64,000 nt of DNA, from the NCBI GenBank assembly GCA_016900015.1, contig JACJJM010000009.1, forward strand, positions 1 through 64,000, read 5' to 3'. Origin of the DNA: Phocaeicola coprophilus. GTDB taxonomy: Bacteria; Bacteroidota; Bacteroidia; Bacteroidales; Bacteroidaceae. This document shows, piece by piece, positions 56,903 through 64,000 of this stretch (within the stretch, counting starts at the first letter, position 1; every line of letters begins with the position of its first letter). The position numbers and the translations under genes were made by a program. The notes below the pieces were generated by a model. It was not told where the DNA came from. It ran no database searches and was given only the letters and a program-made list of their open reading frames with translations.

Positions 56903-57886
56903 CTATTCCGATAAGATGGCTTTAATATTTAACTTTATTTCGTCCCAGACCTCAGGTTCGAGCTTGGTGCCGACCACTTGGATGATGTTGCCGGAGAGTT
57001 CGGCGCCGATGCGTCCGCATGTCTCGAGTGAGCATCCTCTCACGTGCCCATAGAGGAATCCGGCAGCGAAATAGTCTCCGGCTGCGTTGGTGTCGATGAC
57101 GTGCACGTCTTTGGCCGGCACGTGTACTTGTTCGTAGCCCTGGCGGATGTATGCTCCACGTGCTCCCACCTTCACGACGGCTACTTCGCAGCGTCGGGCC
57201 AGATCAGCCACAGCGTCCTGTTCGGGCAGTTGGGTGAAGGCGTATGCTTCGTCTTCGTTGGCGAACACGATGTCGACGTATCGGTCCACGATGTGTTGCA
57301 GGAAGTCACGGTCATGTTCCACGATGTTGTAGCTGGCCATGTCGAGGCAGATTCTCATGCCAGCAGCTTTCCCGATTTCCAGGATGCGGCTTATCAGGCT
57401 GTGGTCTTGCACCAGGTAGCCTTCGACGAATAGGATGTCGTAGCCTTTGAATATGTCGTCAGTCAGGTCTTCAGGCTTCATGTTGCCGGCAGCTCCCAGG
57501 CAGGTGCCGAAAGTCCGTTGTCCGTCGGGGGTGATGAAGGTGGAGGCCACGCCTGTCGGCAGGTCGCATTCCTGTAGGCGGACGTCGGCTCCCGCTTCGA
57601 TGAAGCTTTGCTTGAACAGTGTGCCGAAGCGGTCGCGGCCGATCATGCCCACGACTCCGGGCTTCATGTCGAGTTGTGCCAGTGCCATCATCGTGTTGCA
57701 TGCGGCGCCTCCTGTCGTGATGCGGCGTGGTGTGTTTGCAAATTTTTCGTTGATTGATGCGAGCATGTCAGGTCCAATCAGTTGCATGCCTCCTTTGTAG
57801 AGCCCTATTTCTTTTAATATGCTCTCGTTGTCGACCAGGGCCAGAGCATCGACTAAAGCATTTCCTATTCCTATAATTTTATCCAT
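56903..57886 (-). CDS. PfkB-family sugar/nucleoside kinase, probably adenosine kinase
   Basis: 327 residues from ATG 57886 (MDKIIGIGNALVDALALVDN), preferred over 57934 because the family sequence begins there and a -7 box TATCTTTG (57904-57911) lies between. Ribokinase-fold motifs GGAACNTMMALAQL (N-terminal PfkB signature) and DTNAAGDYFAAGFLYGHVRG (C-terminal signature) are present; the catalytic Asp is in AAGD, with Ala in place of the first Gly of GAGD, as often seen in Bacteroidales members annotated as adenosine kinase. It would phosphorylate adenosine or a related nucleoside using ATP. Substrate assignment is by family. Confidence 0.88.
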   Translation of the reverse strand: MDKIIGIGNALVDALALVDNESILKEIGLYKGGMQLIGPDMLASINEKFANTPRRITTGGAACNTMMALAQLDMKPGVVGMIGRDRFGTLFKQSFIEAGADVRLQECDLPTGVASTFITPDGQRTFGTCLGAAGNMKPEDLTDDIFKGYDILFVEGYLVQDHSLISRILEIGKAAGMRICLDMASYNIVEHDRDFLQHIVDRYVDIVFANEDEAYAFTQLPEQDAVADLARRCEVAVVKVGARGAYIRQGYEQVHVPAKDVHVIDTNAAGDYFAAGFLYGHVRGCSLETCGRIGAELSGNIIQVVGTKLEPEVWDEIKLNIKAILSE

Positions 57887-57910
57887 AAATGAAATTTTTC
57901 TTGCAAAGAT

Positions 57911-57942
57911 ATTGCATATTTCAATATAAGCCATTACCTTTG
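57911..57942 (+). promoter_or_regulatory. Promoter of the tRNA-Asn pair
   Basis: ATTG (57911-57914), a 20-base spacer and TACCTTTG (57935-57942). It lies 21 bases before the first tRNA and is divergent from the kinase -7 box at 57904-57911. Confidence 0.75.
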
Positions 57943-57963
57943 CAACGCATTTCCAAAAAACCT

Positions 57964-58037
57964 GCTTCAGTAGCTCAGTTGGTTAGAGCACCTGACTGTT
58001 AATCAGGGGGTCGTTGGTTCAAGCCCATCCTGAAGCG
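57964..58037 (+). tRNA. tRNA-Asn (anticodon GTT), first copy
   Basis: 74-base cloverleaf: acceptor GCTTCAG / CTGAAGC, D arm GCTC...GAGC, anticodon arm CCTGA CTGTTAA TCAGG, T loop TTCAAGC, discriminator G. One T-T mismatch sits in the T stem (GTTGG / CCATC). CCA is not encoded. Confidence 0.95.
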
Positions 58038-58044
58038 CAAGATT

Positions 58045-58118
58045 GCTTCAATAGCTCAGTTGGTTAGAGCACCTGACTGTTAATCAGGGGGTCGTTGGTT
58101 CAAGCCCATCTTGAAGCG
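58045..58118 (+). tRNA. tRNA-Asn (anticodon GTT), second copy
   Basis: Nearly identical to the first copy, 7 bases downstream. The differences are at the acceptor pair 7-66, here A-T (GCTTCAA / TTGAAGC) instead of G-C, a compensating change that keeps the helix. A terminator follows. Confidence 0.95.
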
Positions 58119-58122
58119 CCTG

Positions 58123-58148
58123 AAGGCCTGCAACAGCAGGCCTTTTTT
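58123..58148 (+). terminator. Terminator after the tRNA-Asn pair
   Basis: AAGGCCTGC / GCAGGCCTT with loop AACA, then TTTTTT. Confidence 0.92.
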
Positions 58149-58222
58149 ATGTCCGTCCTTTTGGCAGGAACAAAAAAAGGACGCGCCTTTGTAGAGTTGC
58201 GCGTCCTTTCCAAGTCATATAT

Positions 58223-58387
58223 TTATTCTTCTACTTCCTTGAAGTCTTCTTTTCCGACTCCGCAAACCGGGCAAACCCAGTCGTCAGGTAAGTCCTCGAA
58301 TGCTGTGCCTGGAGCTATACCGCCTTCAGGGTCGCCAATTTCAGGGTCATAGACCCAATCGCATACTGTGCAGATGTACTTTTTCAT
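58223..58387 (-). CDS. Rubredoxin
   Basis: A 54-residue protein reading [20 protein letters not shown] ... [15 protein letters not shown]. The two C-x-x-C pairs (YICTVCDW and WVCPVCGVG) bind a single iron atom. Length and sequence are those of a classic rubredoxin. It would carry single electrons to oxygen or peroxide reductases, useful in an anaerobe. No dedicated partner gene is adjacent. Monocistronic between the tRNA terminator and sir2. Confidence 0.96.
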   Translation of the reverse strand: MKKYICTVCDWVYDPEIGDPEGGIAPGTAFEDLPDDWVCPVCGVGKEDFKEVEE

Positions 58388-58463
58388 AAGTTAACGTCTT
58401 AAGTGTTTGTAATCGTTTTGATAATTGTGTAATACAAAGGAAGCAAATAGTTTCGATAGGTGC

Positions 58464-59171
58464 TTATCTTGTTAACAAGATTTTGGAAAGTTCGTCCATT
58501 CCTTCGGATGCTCCTTTGCTGATGGTATGCACTGGCGACGCGCTACGGACTGGAACGGCTTTAGGGTCAATGACATACACGGGCGTGCCCGGGCGAATGT
58601 AACTGATGAGTCCGGCTGCGGGATAGACTTGCATGGATGTGCCGATGATGATGAATATGTCGGCTGTGGCTGCTTCACGCACGGCATCTTCAAATTTAGG
58701 GACTGCCTCGCCGAACCAGACGATGTAGGGACGTAGTTGTGAACCATCGGCGGCTTTGTCGCCTAAATGAATGTCCGGATGCTCGGGCGTGAGCTCGCAG
58801 ATGCAGGCCGGGTCGTTCGGGTCGCGGCTGGATGTGGCCTTCATCAGTTCGCCGTGCAGGTGGATGACGTGTGAACTTCCGGCACGTTCGTGCAGGTTGT
58901 CCACGTTTTGTGTCACGACGGTGACTTCAAAATCTTCCTCCAGTTTGGCCACCATGAGATGGCCGTGGTTGGGCGTGGTATGAAGCAGTTCCTTGCGCCG
59001 CGCGTTGTAGAAGTCGAGCACGAGCCGCGGGTTTTCCTCATACCCTTCGATGCTTGCCACCTGCTGGACCGGATAGTTTTCCCATAACCCGCCGGCGTCG
59101 CGGAAGGTCTTGATACCGCTTTCCGCGCTCATGCCGGCTCCTGTGAGTATAACGATTTTCTGCTTTTTCAT
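58464..59171 (-). CDS. NAD-dependent protein deacylase (Sir2 family)
   Basis: A 235-residue sirtuin. The NAD-binding GAGMSAESGIKTFRDAGGLW, VVTQNVDNLHERAG with catalytic His in VIHLHGEL, and IVWFGEAVP and IIIGTSMQVYPAAGLI are all clear. FYNARRKEL provides the Tyr-x-x-Arg pair that favours succinyl- or malonyl-lysine removal in SIRT5/CobB-type enzymes. The usual two C-x-x-C zinc pairs are not present: the segment between HGEL and IVWFGE has only CIC. This degenerate zinc module is notable. It lies alone, 76 bases upstream of rubredoxin. Confidence 0.94.
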   Translation of the reverse strand: MKKQKIVILTGAGMSAESGIKTFRDAGGLWENYPVQQVASIEGYEENPRLVLDFYNARRKELLHTTPNHGHLMVAKLEEDFEVTVVTQNVDNLHERAGSSHVIHLHGELMKATSSRDPNDPACICELTPEHPDIHLGDKAADGSQLRPYIVWFGEAVPKFEDAVREAATADIFIIIGTSMQVYPAAGLISYIRPGTPVYVIDPKAVPVRSASPVHTISKGASEGMDELSKILLTR

Positions 59172-59317
59172 TGTCGTTCCTCCTCTTATTTTAAGACTTT
59201 AAGGCAAATTTATGAAAAAAACGACAGTGTGTGCCACATTCCCTGCAAATATTCAGCTACCTTTGCAGCGTTTCGAATAGAATATAGAATCACCAATATT
59301 AATTAAGTATCTTAAAG

Positions 59318-59902
59318 ATGGATAAATTCAGCTACTCCATAGGTTTGGGCATCGGACAGAACCTCCGCGGCATGGGGACCAATGACTTGAACGTGGAAGA
59401 CTTTGCACAAGCCGTCAAGGATGTGCTTACAGGAGCGACTCCGGCTATCTCGCACACGGAGGCCCGCCAGATTGTCAATGAATATTTTGAGAAGCTTGAG
59501 GCCCGCATCAATGCGGAGAACATCGAGAAGGGCAAGACGTTTCTTGAGGAAAACAAGAAGAATCCCAATGTGAAGGTATTGCCGAGCGGACTGCAATATG
59601 AAGTCATCCGCGAGGGCAATGGTAAACACCCGAAGGCTACGGACCAGGTGCGCTGCCATTACGAAGGCACGTTGATTGACGGGACGTTGTTTGACAGTTC
59701 TGTCCGTCGCGGACAGCCGGCCGTGTTTGGCGTCAACCAAGTCATCAAGGGATGGGTGGAAGCCCTCCAACTGATGAGCGAAGGGGCCAAGTGGAAGCTC
59801 TACATCCCTTCCGAGTTGGCATACGGAGCTGCCGGGGCAGGCGAGATGATTCCGCCTCACAGCACGCTGATATTCGAGGTGGAGCTGCTGGAAGTGCTTT
59901 AA
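59318..59902 (+). CDS. FKBP-type peptidyl-prolyl isomerase, cytosolic (FklB-like)
   Basis: 194 residues without a signal peptide. The N-terminal half is a helical dimerisation region (MDKFSYSIGLGIGQNLRGMG ... EKLEARINAENIEKGKTFLEE), and the C-terminal half the FKBP domain with VRCHYEGTLIDGTLFDSSV, GVNQVIKGWVEALQLM and YGAAGAGEMIPPHSTLIFEV. This is the FklB/Mip organisation. A -7 box TACCTTTG (59258-59265) precedes it. It lies 40 bases before a second FKBP gene in probable operon. Confidence 0.95.
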   Translation: MDKFSYSIGLGIGQNLRGMGTNDLNVEDFAQAVKDVLTGATPAISHTEARQIVNEYFEKLEARINAENIEKGKTFLEENKKNPNVKVLPSGLQYEVIREGNGKHPKATDQVRCHYEGTLIDGTLFDSSVRRGQPAVFGVNQVIKGWVEALQLMSEGAKWKLYIPSELAYGAAGAGEMIPPHSTLIFEVELLEVL

Positions 59903-59942
59903 AAGAGACATTCGATAATCATAACATAAAATCGTTAAGCAA

Positions 59943-60821
59943 ATGAAAAAACTATCTATTGCGTTGGTTGCCGCTGCTGCTTTCTTTGCTTCTTGTGGAA
60001 GCAATGCGCCGCAAGCAACCTTCAAATCAAGCGTGGACACGCTCTCGTATGCTGTGGGACTGGCCAACACCAGAGGCTTGCGTCCTTATCTGGAACAACA
60101 AGTGGGCATTGATTCGGCTCAGATGAAGGATTTCATCAGAGGCTTGAAGGCCGGAGTCAAGGCTGCTGACGACGAACAGCAGAAGGCTTATTTCACCGGC
60201 GTGCAAATCGGCCAGCAGCTGAAAGGCATGATGGACCGCTTCAACTTCGACCTGAGCGGAAATGACTCCGTACAAGTGGTAAACAACGACAACTTCCTTT
60301 CTGCATTCATCACTGAAGCCATGGGTGGCAAGACGCTCATGAGCCTGGACAGCGCGATGGTCTATCTGCAAGGCAACATGGACCGCATCAAGGCTGAATA
60401 CCTGGCAGAGACTTATGCCGACTACAAGGCTGAAAACGAGAAGTTCCTCGAAGAGAATAAGGCAAAAGAAGGCGTGAAGACCACGGAAAGCGGCTTGCAG
60501 TACAAAGTGCTCGTGGAAGGTACGGGCGAAGTGCCTTCGGCTGACGCCAGAGTGAAGGTGCACTACAAGGGCACGCTCATCGACGGCACAGAGTTCGACA
60601 GCTCGTACAAGCGCAAGAATCCTGTCACATTCGGCGTAGGTCAAGTCATCAAGGGCTGGAGCGAGGCTTTGCAGATGATGCCTGTCGGTTCGAAGTGGCA
60701 ACTTTTCATCCCGCAAGAACTGGCTTACGGTGCACGCGAGACCGGCAAAATCAAACCGTTCTCGACACTCGTATTCGAGGTTGAACTCATCGACATCGAG
60801 AAAGACACGAAGAAGAAATAA
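59943..60821 (+). CDS. FKBP-type peptidyl-prolyl isomerase, exported lipoprotein
   Basis: 292 residues: lipoprotein signal MKKLSIALVAAAAFFASCGS (Cys after FAS), an FkpA/Mip-type helical N-terminal domain (about 30-165), and the FKBP domain with VKVHYKGTLIDGTEFDSSYK, GVGQVIKGWSEALQMM and FIPQELAYGA. It would catalyse prolyl isomerisation and act as a chaperone in the periplasm. It pairs with the cytosolic paralogue upstream, suggesting duplication followed by relocation. Confidence 0.95.
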   Translation: MKKLSIALVAAAAFFASCGSNAPQATFKSSVDTLSYAVGLANTRGLRPYLEQQVGIDSAQMKDFIRGLKAGVKAADDEQQKAYFTGVQIGQQLKGMMDRFNFDLSGNDSVQVVNNDNFLSAFITEAMGGKTLMSLDSAMVYLQGNMDRIKAEYLAETYADYKAENEKFLEENKAKEGVKTTESGLQYKVLVEGTGEVPSADARVKVHYKGTLIDGTEFDSSYKRKNPVTFGVGQVIKGWSEALQMMPVGSKWQLFIPQELAYGARETGKIKPFSTLVFEVELIDIEKDTKKK

Positions 60822-60946
60822 AGCCCCCGACTGTCTGACAGCCGGATGCAAGAGGAGAATCGCCTTACAGACAAGTGGAGGCGGTTCTCCTCTTCTTTTT
60901 TACCGTCCCGCCTGCCTGAAATCCGCCTGGGGCTGTCTCTCTTTTG

Positions 60947-61140
60947 AGAAGCTGTTTTGAATTTATCGTGTGGTGATTTGGGATGAGTTTTTGAGGCATT
61001 TCTACTTCTGTGATGAGGAAGATAGCGGGCTATCTGACGAAGAACAGAAGCGGAAAGGGCCAAAAAATCGCCCAAAGCGCACACGAAAACGGGTACATCA
61101 AGTAGGGAAAAACTTTTTGTAGAAATTCAAAACAGCTTCT
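60947..61140. repeat. Foldback (MITE-like) element, copy B
   Basis: A 194-bp element with 18-bp perfect terminal inverted repeats (AGAAGCTGTTTTGAATTT and its complement at 61123-61140). Inside are sub-terminal imperfect arms, CTTCTGT / ACAGAAG arms and the palindrome GATAGCGGGCTATC. Related to copy A at 16390-16553. It ends 14 bases before the -7 box of the next gene. No coding capacity. Confidence 0.75.
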
Positions 61141-61153
61141 TGAAATAATGCAC

Positions 61154-61161
61154 TACATTTG
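61154..61161 (+). promoter_or_regulatory. -7 box of the thioredoxin-like gene
   Basis: TACATTTG, 44 bases upstream of ATG 61205, immediately after the foldback element, so the -33 region (about 61130) lies within the element's right arm. Confidence 0.6.
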
Positions 61162-61204
61162 CAGGCAGACCGATAGTATTCAAAACGATAAGTAAAAAAA
61201 GACC

Positions 61205-61717
61205 ATGACACGACTTGCCTTTTCCATCCTCCTATGTCTGCTGTGCCTGTCATGCATCACCGACGATGCCCCCACGGGGAATGTCTATGTGCAGGTGGGC
61301 GACAGGCTTCCTGCCTTCACCGTGGAGTTGACCGACGGCTCCACGTTCGACTCTTCTGCTTCAGGCGGGTCTGTCACGTTCATCATGTTTTTTGACACCA
61401 CCTGTCCTGATTGCCGTGCCACACTGCCCCGTGTGCAGCAGGTCTACGAAGCCTACCGCGACCGCGGCGTGCGCTTCGCTCTCATCAGCCGTGCCGAGGG
61501 GGCGGCCGACGTGGCGGCCTATTGGGCACAGGAGGGCCTGACCTTGCCTTACTATGCCGACGGCACCCGTACACTCTATGACCTCTTCGCCGATGCGACC
61601 ATTCCCCGCATTTACATTGCCGACTCCCAAGGTGCCGTCTGCTACATGCACACGGACAATCCCCTCCCGACTGCAGACATCCTCAGTGATGAACTGTCGG
61701 CACTGCTGGAGCAGTGA
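61205..61717 (+). CDS. Thioredoxin-like (TlpA/ResA-type) lipoprotein
   Basis: 170 residues with the lipoprotein signal MTRLAFSILLCLLCLSC and a thioredoxin-fold domain containing the redox motif C-P-D-C in FDTTCPDCRATLPRVQ. VGDRLPAFTVELTDGSTFDS and the cis-Pro region IPRIYIADSQG are typical of the AhpC-TSA/TlpA family. It would act in extracytoplasmic thiol reduction or disulfide exchange. Monocistronic. Confidence 0.9.
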   Translation: MTRLAFSILLCLLCLSCITDDAPTGNVYVQVGDRLPAFTVELTDGSTFDSSASGGSVTFIMFFDTTCPDCRATLPRVQQVYEAYRDRGVRFALISRAEGAADVAAYWAQEGLTLPYYADGTRTLYDLFADATIPRIYIADSQGAVCYMHTDNPLPTADILSDELSALLEQ

Positions 61718-61730
61718 TAAGTAAGTCTTC

Positions 61731-61929
61731 CGTCCGTCCGGATGTGTCATCCGGACGTCCCTACTAATTGGGTTTAGGACGTTTTCGGACATTCCGGATT
61801 GAAAATCCTCACACCCGACGGGGCTGTGTCAAAATAGACTTTGTAGGGACGCACGGTCTGTGCGTCCGCTTAGGCGAGCATTGAAACACAAGGCTTTGAC
61901 ATTCGGACGCACGAACCGTGCGTCCCTAC
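61731..61929. repeat. Group of GGACGCACG-type palindromes
   Basis: A hairpin TCCGGATG / CATCCGGA (61737-61754) is followed by two palindromes, GGACGCAC...GTGCGTCC (61847-61867) and GGACGCACGAACCGTGCGTCC-type (61905-61925; 21 bases in all). Longer arms GTAGGGACGCACGGT (61843-61857) and ACCGTGCGTCCCTAC (61915-61929) are perfectly inverted. Such palindromes are common intergenic repeats in Bacteroidota. Confidence 0.65.
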
Positions 61930-62045
61930 GATAGTTGCACATTTCCCATTTCGACACAATCTCGAAGAGGTCGAATCCCATGCCGCTTCGTAATCCATGC
62001 TTGTCCCTTTTTCAAGCAGGAAAATCAGGAGGCAAATCCCTTCCA

Positions 62046-62132
62046 CCCTTACCTTCCTTTCCGTCCTTGCGCGGCCTCCTTTCCGTCCACGGACGGAGTA
62101 GAGGGTAGCCGAGAGCGGAAAGGAGGGTAGGT
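62046..62132. repeat. 22-bp-phased repeat, locus 8 of 8
   Basis: TTTCCG cores at 62058 and 62080 are 22 bases apart (TTACCTTCCTTTCCGTCC and GGCCTCCTTTCCGTCC). A unit in the opposite orientation, GCGGAAAGGAGGGTAG, lies at 62115-62130. Between the thioredoxin-like gene and argS. Confidence 0.8.
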
Positions 62133-62192
62133 AAATGCTTGATTTTGCTGCATGAGACGGGGAGAAGGGCATTCCGATTCGTTTTTTCTGCG

Positions 62193-62200
62193 TATCTTTG
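62193..62200 (+). promoter_or_regulatory. -7 box of argS
   Basis: TATCTTTG, 36 bases upstream of the argS ATG. No clear -33 TTTG. Confidence 0.6.
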
Positions 62201-62236
62201 CGACCAAATACATAGAAACTAAGAAATCAACCCGTT

Positions 62237-64000
62237 ATGAAGATCGAAAACAAAATAGAAGCTTCGGTCATCGAGGCTGTCAAGGCGCTCTACGGACAGG
62301 ATGTCCCCGCCGCACAAGTGCAACTGCAAAAGACGAAGAAAGAGTTTGAAGGCCACCTCACGCTCGTGGTGTTTCCCCTGTTGAAAATCTCGCGCAAGTC
62401 GCCCGAACAGACCGCGCAGGAGATAGGCGCTTACCTGAAAGAACACGAGACGGCCATTGCTTCCTACAATGTCATCAAGGGATTTCTCAACCTCACCATC
62501 GCTTCCGCCTGCTGGGTGGAACTGCTTGACTCCATCCACGCTGACGAACGCTACGGGCTGACGGAGGCCGCGCCCGACGCGCCGCTGGTGATGATCGAGT
62601 ATTCCTCGCCCAACACCAACAAGCCCCTCCACTTGGGACACGTGCGCAACAACCTGCTGGGCAATGCCCTGGCCAATATCATCGCGGCCAACGGCAACCG
62701 CGTCGTGAAGACCAACATCGTCAACGACCGCGGCATCCACATCTGCAAGTCGATGCTCGCCTGGAAGAAATACGGAGGCGGCGAGACGCCCGAATCGTCC
62801 GGCAAGAAGGGCGACCACCTCGTCGGCGACTACTATGTGGCTTTCGACAAACACTATAAGGCTGAAGTGTCCGAACTCATGGCACAGGGCATGACGAAGG
62901 AAGAAGCCGAGGCTGCATCGCCCCTCATGAAGGAGGCCCGCGAGATGCTTGTCAAGTGGGAGGCCGGCGACCCCGAAGTGCGTGCCCTCTGGACGATGAT
63001 GAACGGATGGGTGTATGCCGGATTTGACGAGACGTACAAGAAGCTGGGAGTGTCGTTTGACAAGATATACTATGAGTCGCAGACCTACCTCGAAGGCAAG
63101 GCCAAGGTGCTCGAAGGGCTGAAGAAAGGACTTTTCTACCAGAAGGAGGACGGCTCTGTCTGGGCAGACCTCACGCCCGAAGGGCTTGACCAGAAGCTCC
63201 TGCTCCGCGCTGACGGCACGTCGGTCTACATGACGCAGGACATCGGCACGGCCGAACAGCGCTTCTCCGACTATCCCATCGACAAGATGGTCTACGTCGT
63301 CGGCAACGAGCAGAACTACCACTTCCAGGTGCTCTCCATCCTGCTCGACAAGCTCGGTTTCGAATGGGGCAAGAGCCTCGTGCATTTCTCCTACGGCATG
63401 GTGGAACTGCCCGAAGGCAAGATGAAGAGCCGCGAGGGCACGGTGGTCGACGCGGACGACCTCATCGAGGAAATGGTGCAGACGGCCCGCGAGACCAGCG
63501 GCGAGCTGGGCAAGCTCGACGGCATCTCGAAGGAGGAGGCCGACGACATCGCTCGCATCGTGGGTCTGGGTGCACTGAAATATTTCATCCTCAAGGTCGA
63601 TGCCCGCAAGAACATGACGTTCAACCCGAAGGAGTCCATCGACTTCAACGGCAACACCGGGCCGTTCATCCAGTACACCTACGCCCGTATCCGTTCCATC
63701 CTGCGCAAGGCTGCCGAGGCCGGCATTGCCATCCCCGCACGTCTGCCTGAAAATGTAGAGCTCAGCGAGAAGGAGGAAGGACTCATCCAGATGCTGGCCG
63801 ACTTTTCCGCCATCGTGCGCCAGGCCGGTACGGACTACAGTCCTTCGGTCATCGCCAACTATTGCTATGACCTCGTGAAGGAATACAACCAGTTCTACCA
63901 CGACTTCAGCATCCTGCGCGAGGAAAACGCCGACTTGAAGCTCTTCCGACTCGCCCTCTCGCAAAACGTGGGCAAGATTGTCCGCTTGGGCATGGGCCTG
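62237..64000 (+). CDS. argS: Arginyl-tRNA synthetase (3' end cut by the window)
   Basis: Class I synthetase charging tRNA-Arg. 588 codons are visible from ATG 62237 (MKIENKIEASVIEAVKALYG), an N-terminal Add-1-type domain, the HIGH-equivalent HLGHVRNNLLGNALANII, and a KMSKS-equivalent in EGKMKSREGTVVDADDLIEE, followed by the anticodon-binding DALR domain. The reading ends SQNVGKIVRLGMGL, which is near the usual C-terminus, so about ten residues are missing. It has its own -7 box. Expression from the repeat-rich spacer upstream is otherwise unremarkable. Confidence 0.97.
   Translation, partial: MKIENKIEASVIEAVKALYGQDVPAAQVQLQKTKKEFEGHLTLVVFPLLKISRKSPEQTAQEIGAYLKEHETAIASYNVIKGFLNLTIASACWVELLDSIHADERYGLTEAAPDAPLVMIEYSSPNTNKPLHLGHVRNNLLGNALANIIAANGNRVVKTNIVNDRGIHICKSMLAWKKYGGGETPESSGKKGDHLVGDYYVAFDKHYKAEVSELMAQGMTKEEAEAASPLMKEAREMLVKWEAGDPEVRALWTMMNGWVYAGFDETYKKLGVSFDKIYYESQTYLEGKAKVLEGLKKGLFYQKEDGSVWADLTPEGLDQKLLLRADGTSVYMTQDIGTAEQRFSDYPIDKMVYVVGNEQNYHFQVLSILLDKLGFEWGKSLVHFSYGMVELPEGKMKSREGTVVDADDLIEEMVQTARETSGELGKLDGISKEEADDIARIVGLGALKYFILKVDARKNMTFNPKESIDFNGNTGPFIQYTYARIRSILRKAAEAGIAIPARLPENVELSEKEEGLIQMLADFSAIVRQAGTDYSPSVIANYCYDLVKEYNQFYHDFSILREENADLKLFRLALSQNVGKIVRLGMGL

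Overview
The window is a stretch of Bacteroidota chromosome, order Bacteroidales, probably Prevotellaceae or a near relative. The evidence is the -7 promoter box TAnnTTTG (often with TTTG about 20 bases upstream), two hybrid two-component regulators (HTCS), a TonB-dependent receptor, GxxExxY and Rpn-type nucleases, and the order murG-murC-ftsQ-ftsA-ftsZ. Base composition is close to 50% GC, higher than in most Bacteroides.

Layout. 1-7.2 kb: end of the division and cell-wall cluster (murG, murC, ftsQ, ftsA, ftsZ, YqeY-like), then recO. 8.6-9.1 kb: tRNA-Glu and rpsT. 9.2-16.3 kb: an HTCS and a family 3 glycoside hydrolase of beta-xylosidase type, with no susC/susD. 16.8-24.4 kb: a probable 7.6-kb integrative mobilizable element between two 24-bp imperfect direct repeats (20/24). 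It carries an efflux cassette (MFS, SMR, Crp/Fnr regulator), a MobV relaxase with a candidate oriT, a frameshifted primase/helicase, a small conserved-looking ORF and a tyrosine recombinase. 24.5-36 kb: gyrB, a GIN-domain lipoprotein, a DUF3109 protein, a TonB receptor with a Cys-rich partner, gpmI, an Ig-like lipoprotein, an ApbE-like flavin transferase and a 14-TM exporter. 36-42 kb: a PL10 pectate lyase divergent from a second HTCS. 42.3-53.2 kb: one long minus-strand operon rimP-nusA-infB-cvpA-sufB-sufC-(GxxExxY)-sufD-sufS. 53.5-64 kb: small membrane proteins, an S41 protease, an adenosine kinase-like protein, two tRNA-Asn, rubredoxin, Sir2, two FKBP isomerases, a thioredoxin-like lipoprotein and argS (cut by the window end).

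The most interesting signals are non-coding. (1) A family of 22-bp-phased repeats (core TACCCTCCTTTCCGTGGTCG) lies in eight separate intergenic regions, in both orientations. (2) A GxxExxY nuclease gene sits inside the suf operon, bounded by 40-bp inverted repeats that supply its start and stop codons. (3) Two matching HTCS-type operator-promoter modules occur, two half-sites 21 bp apart and 21 bp from a -7 box. One serves the pectate lyase; the other serves no recognisable gene and points at a terminator about 175 bases away. (4) A 64-bp promoter block is duplicated in front of the integrase and the primase. (5) A foldback element is present in two diverged copies.

All calls come from reading the sequence by eye; no database search was run.
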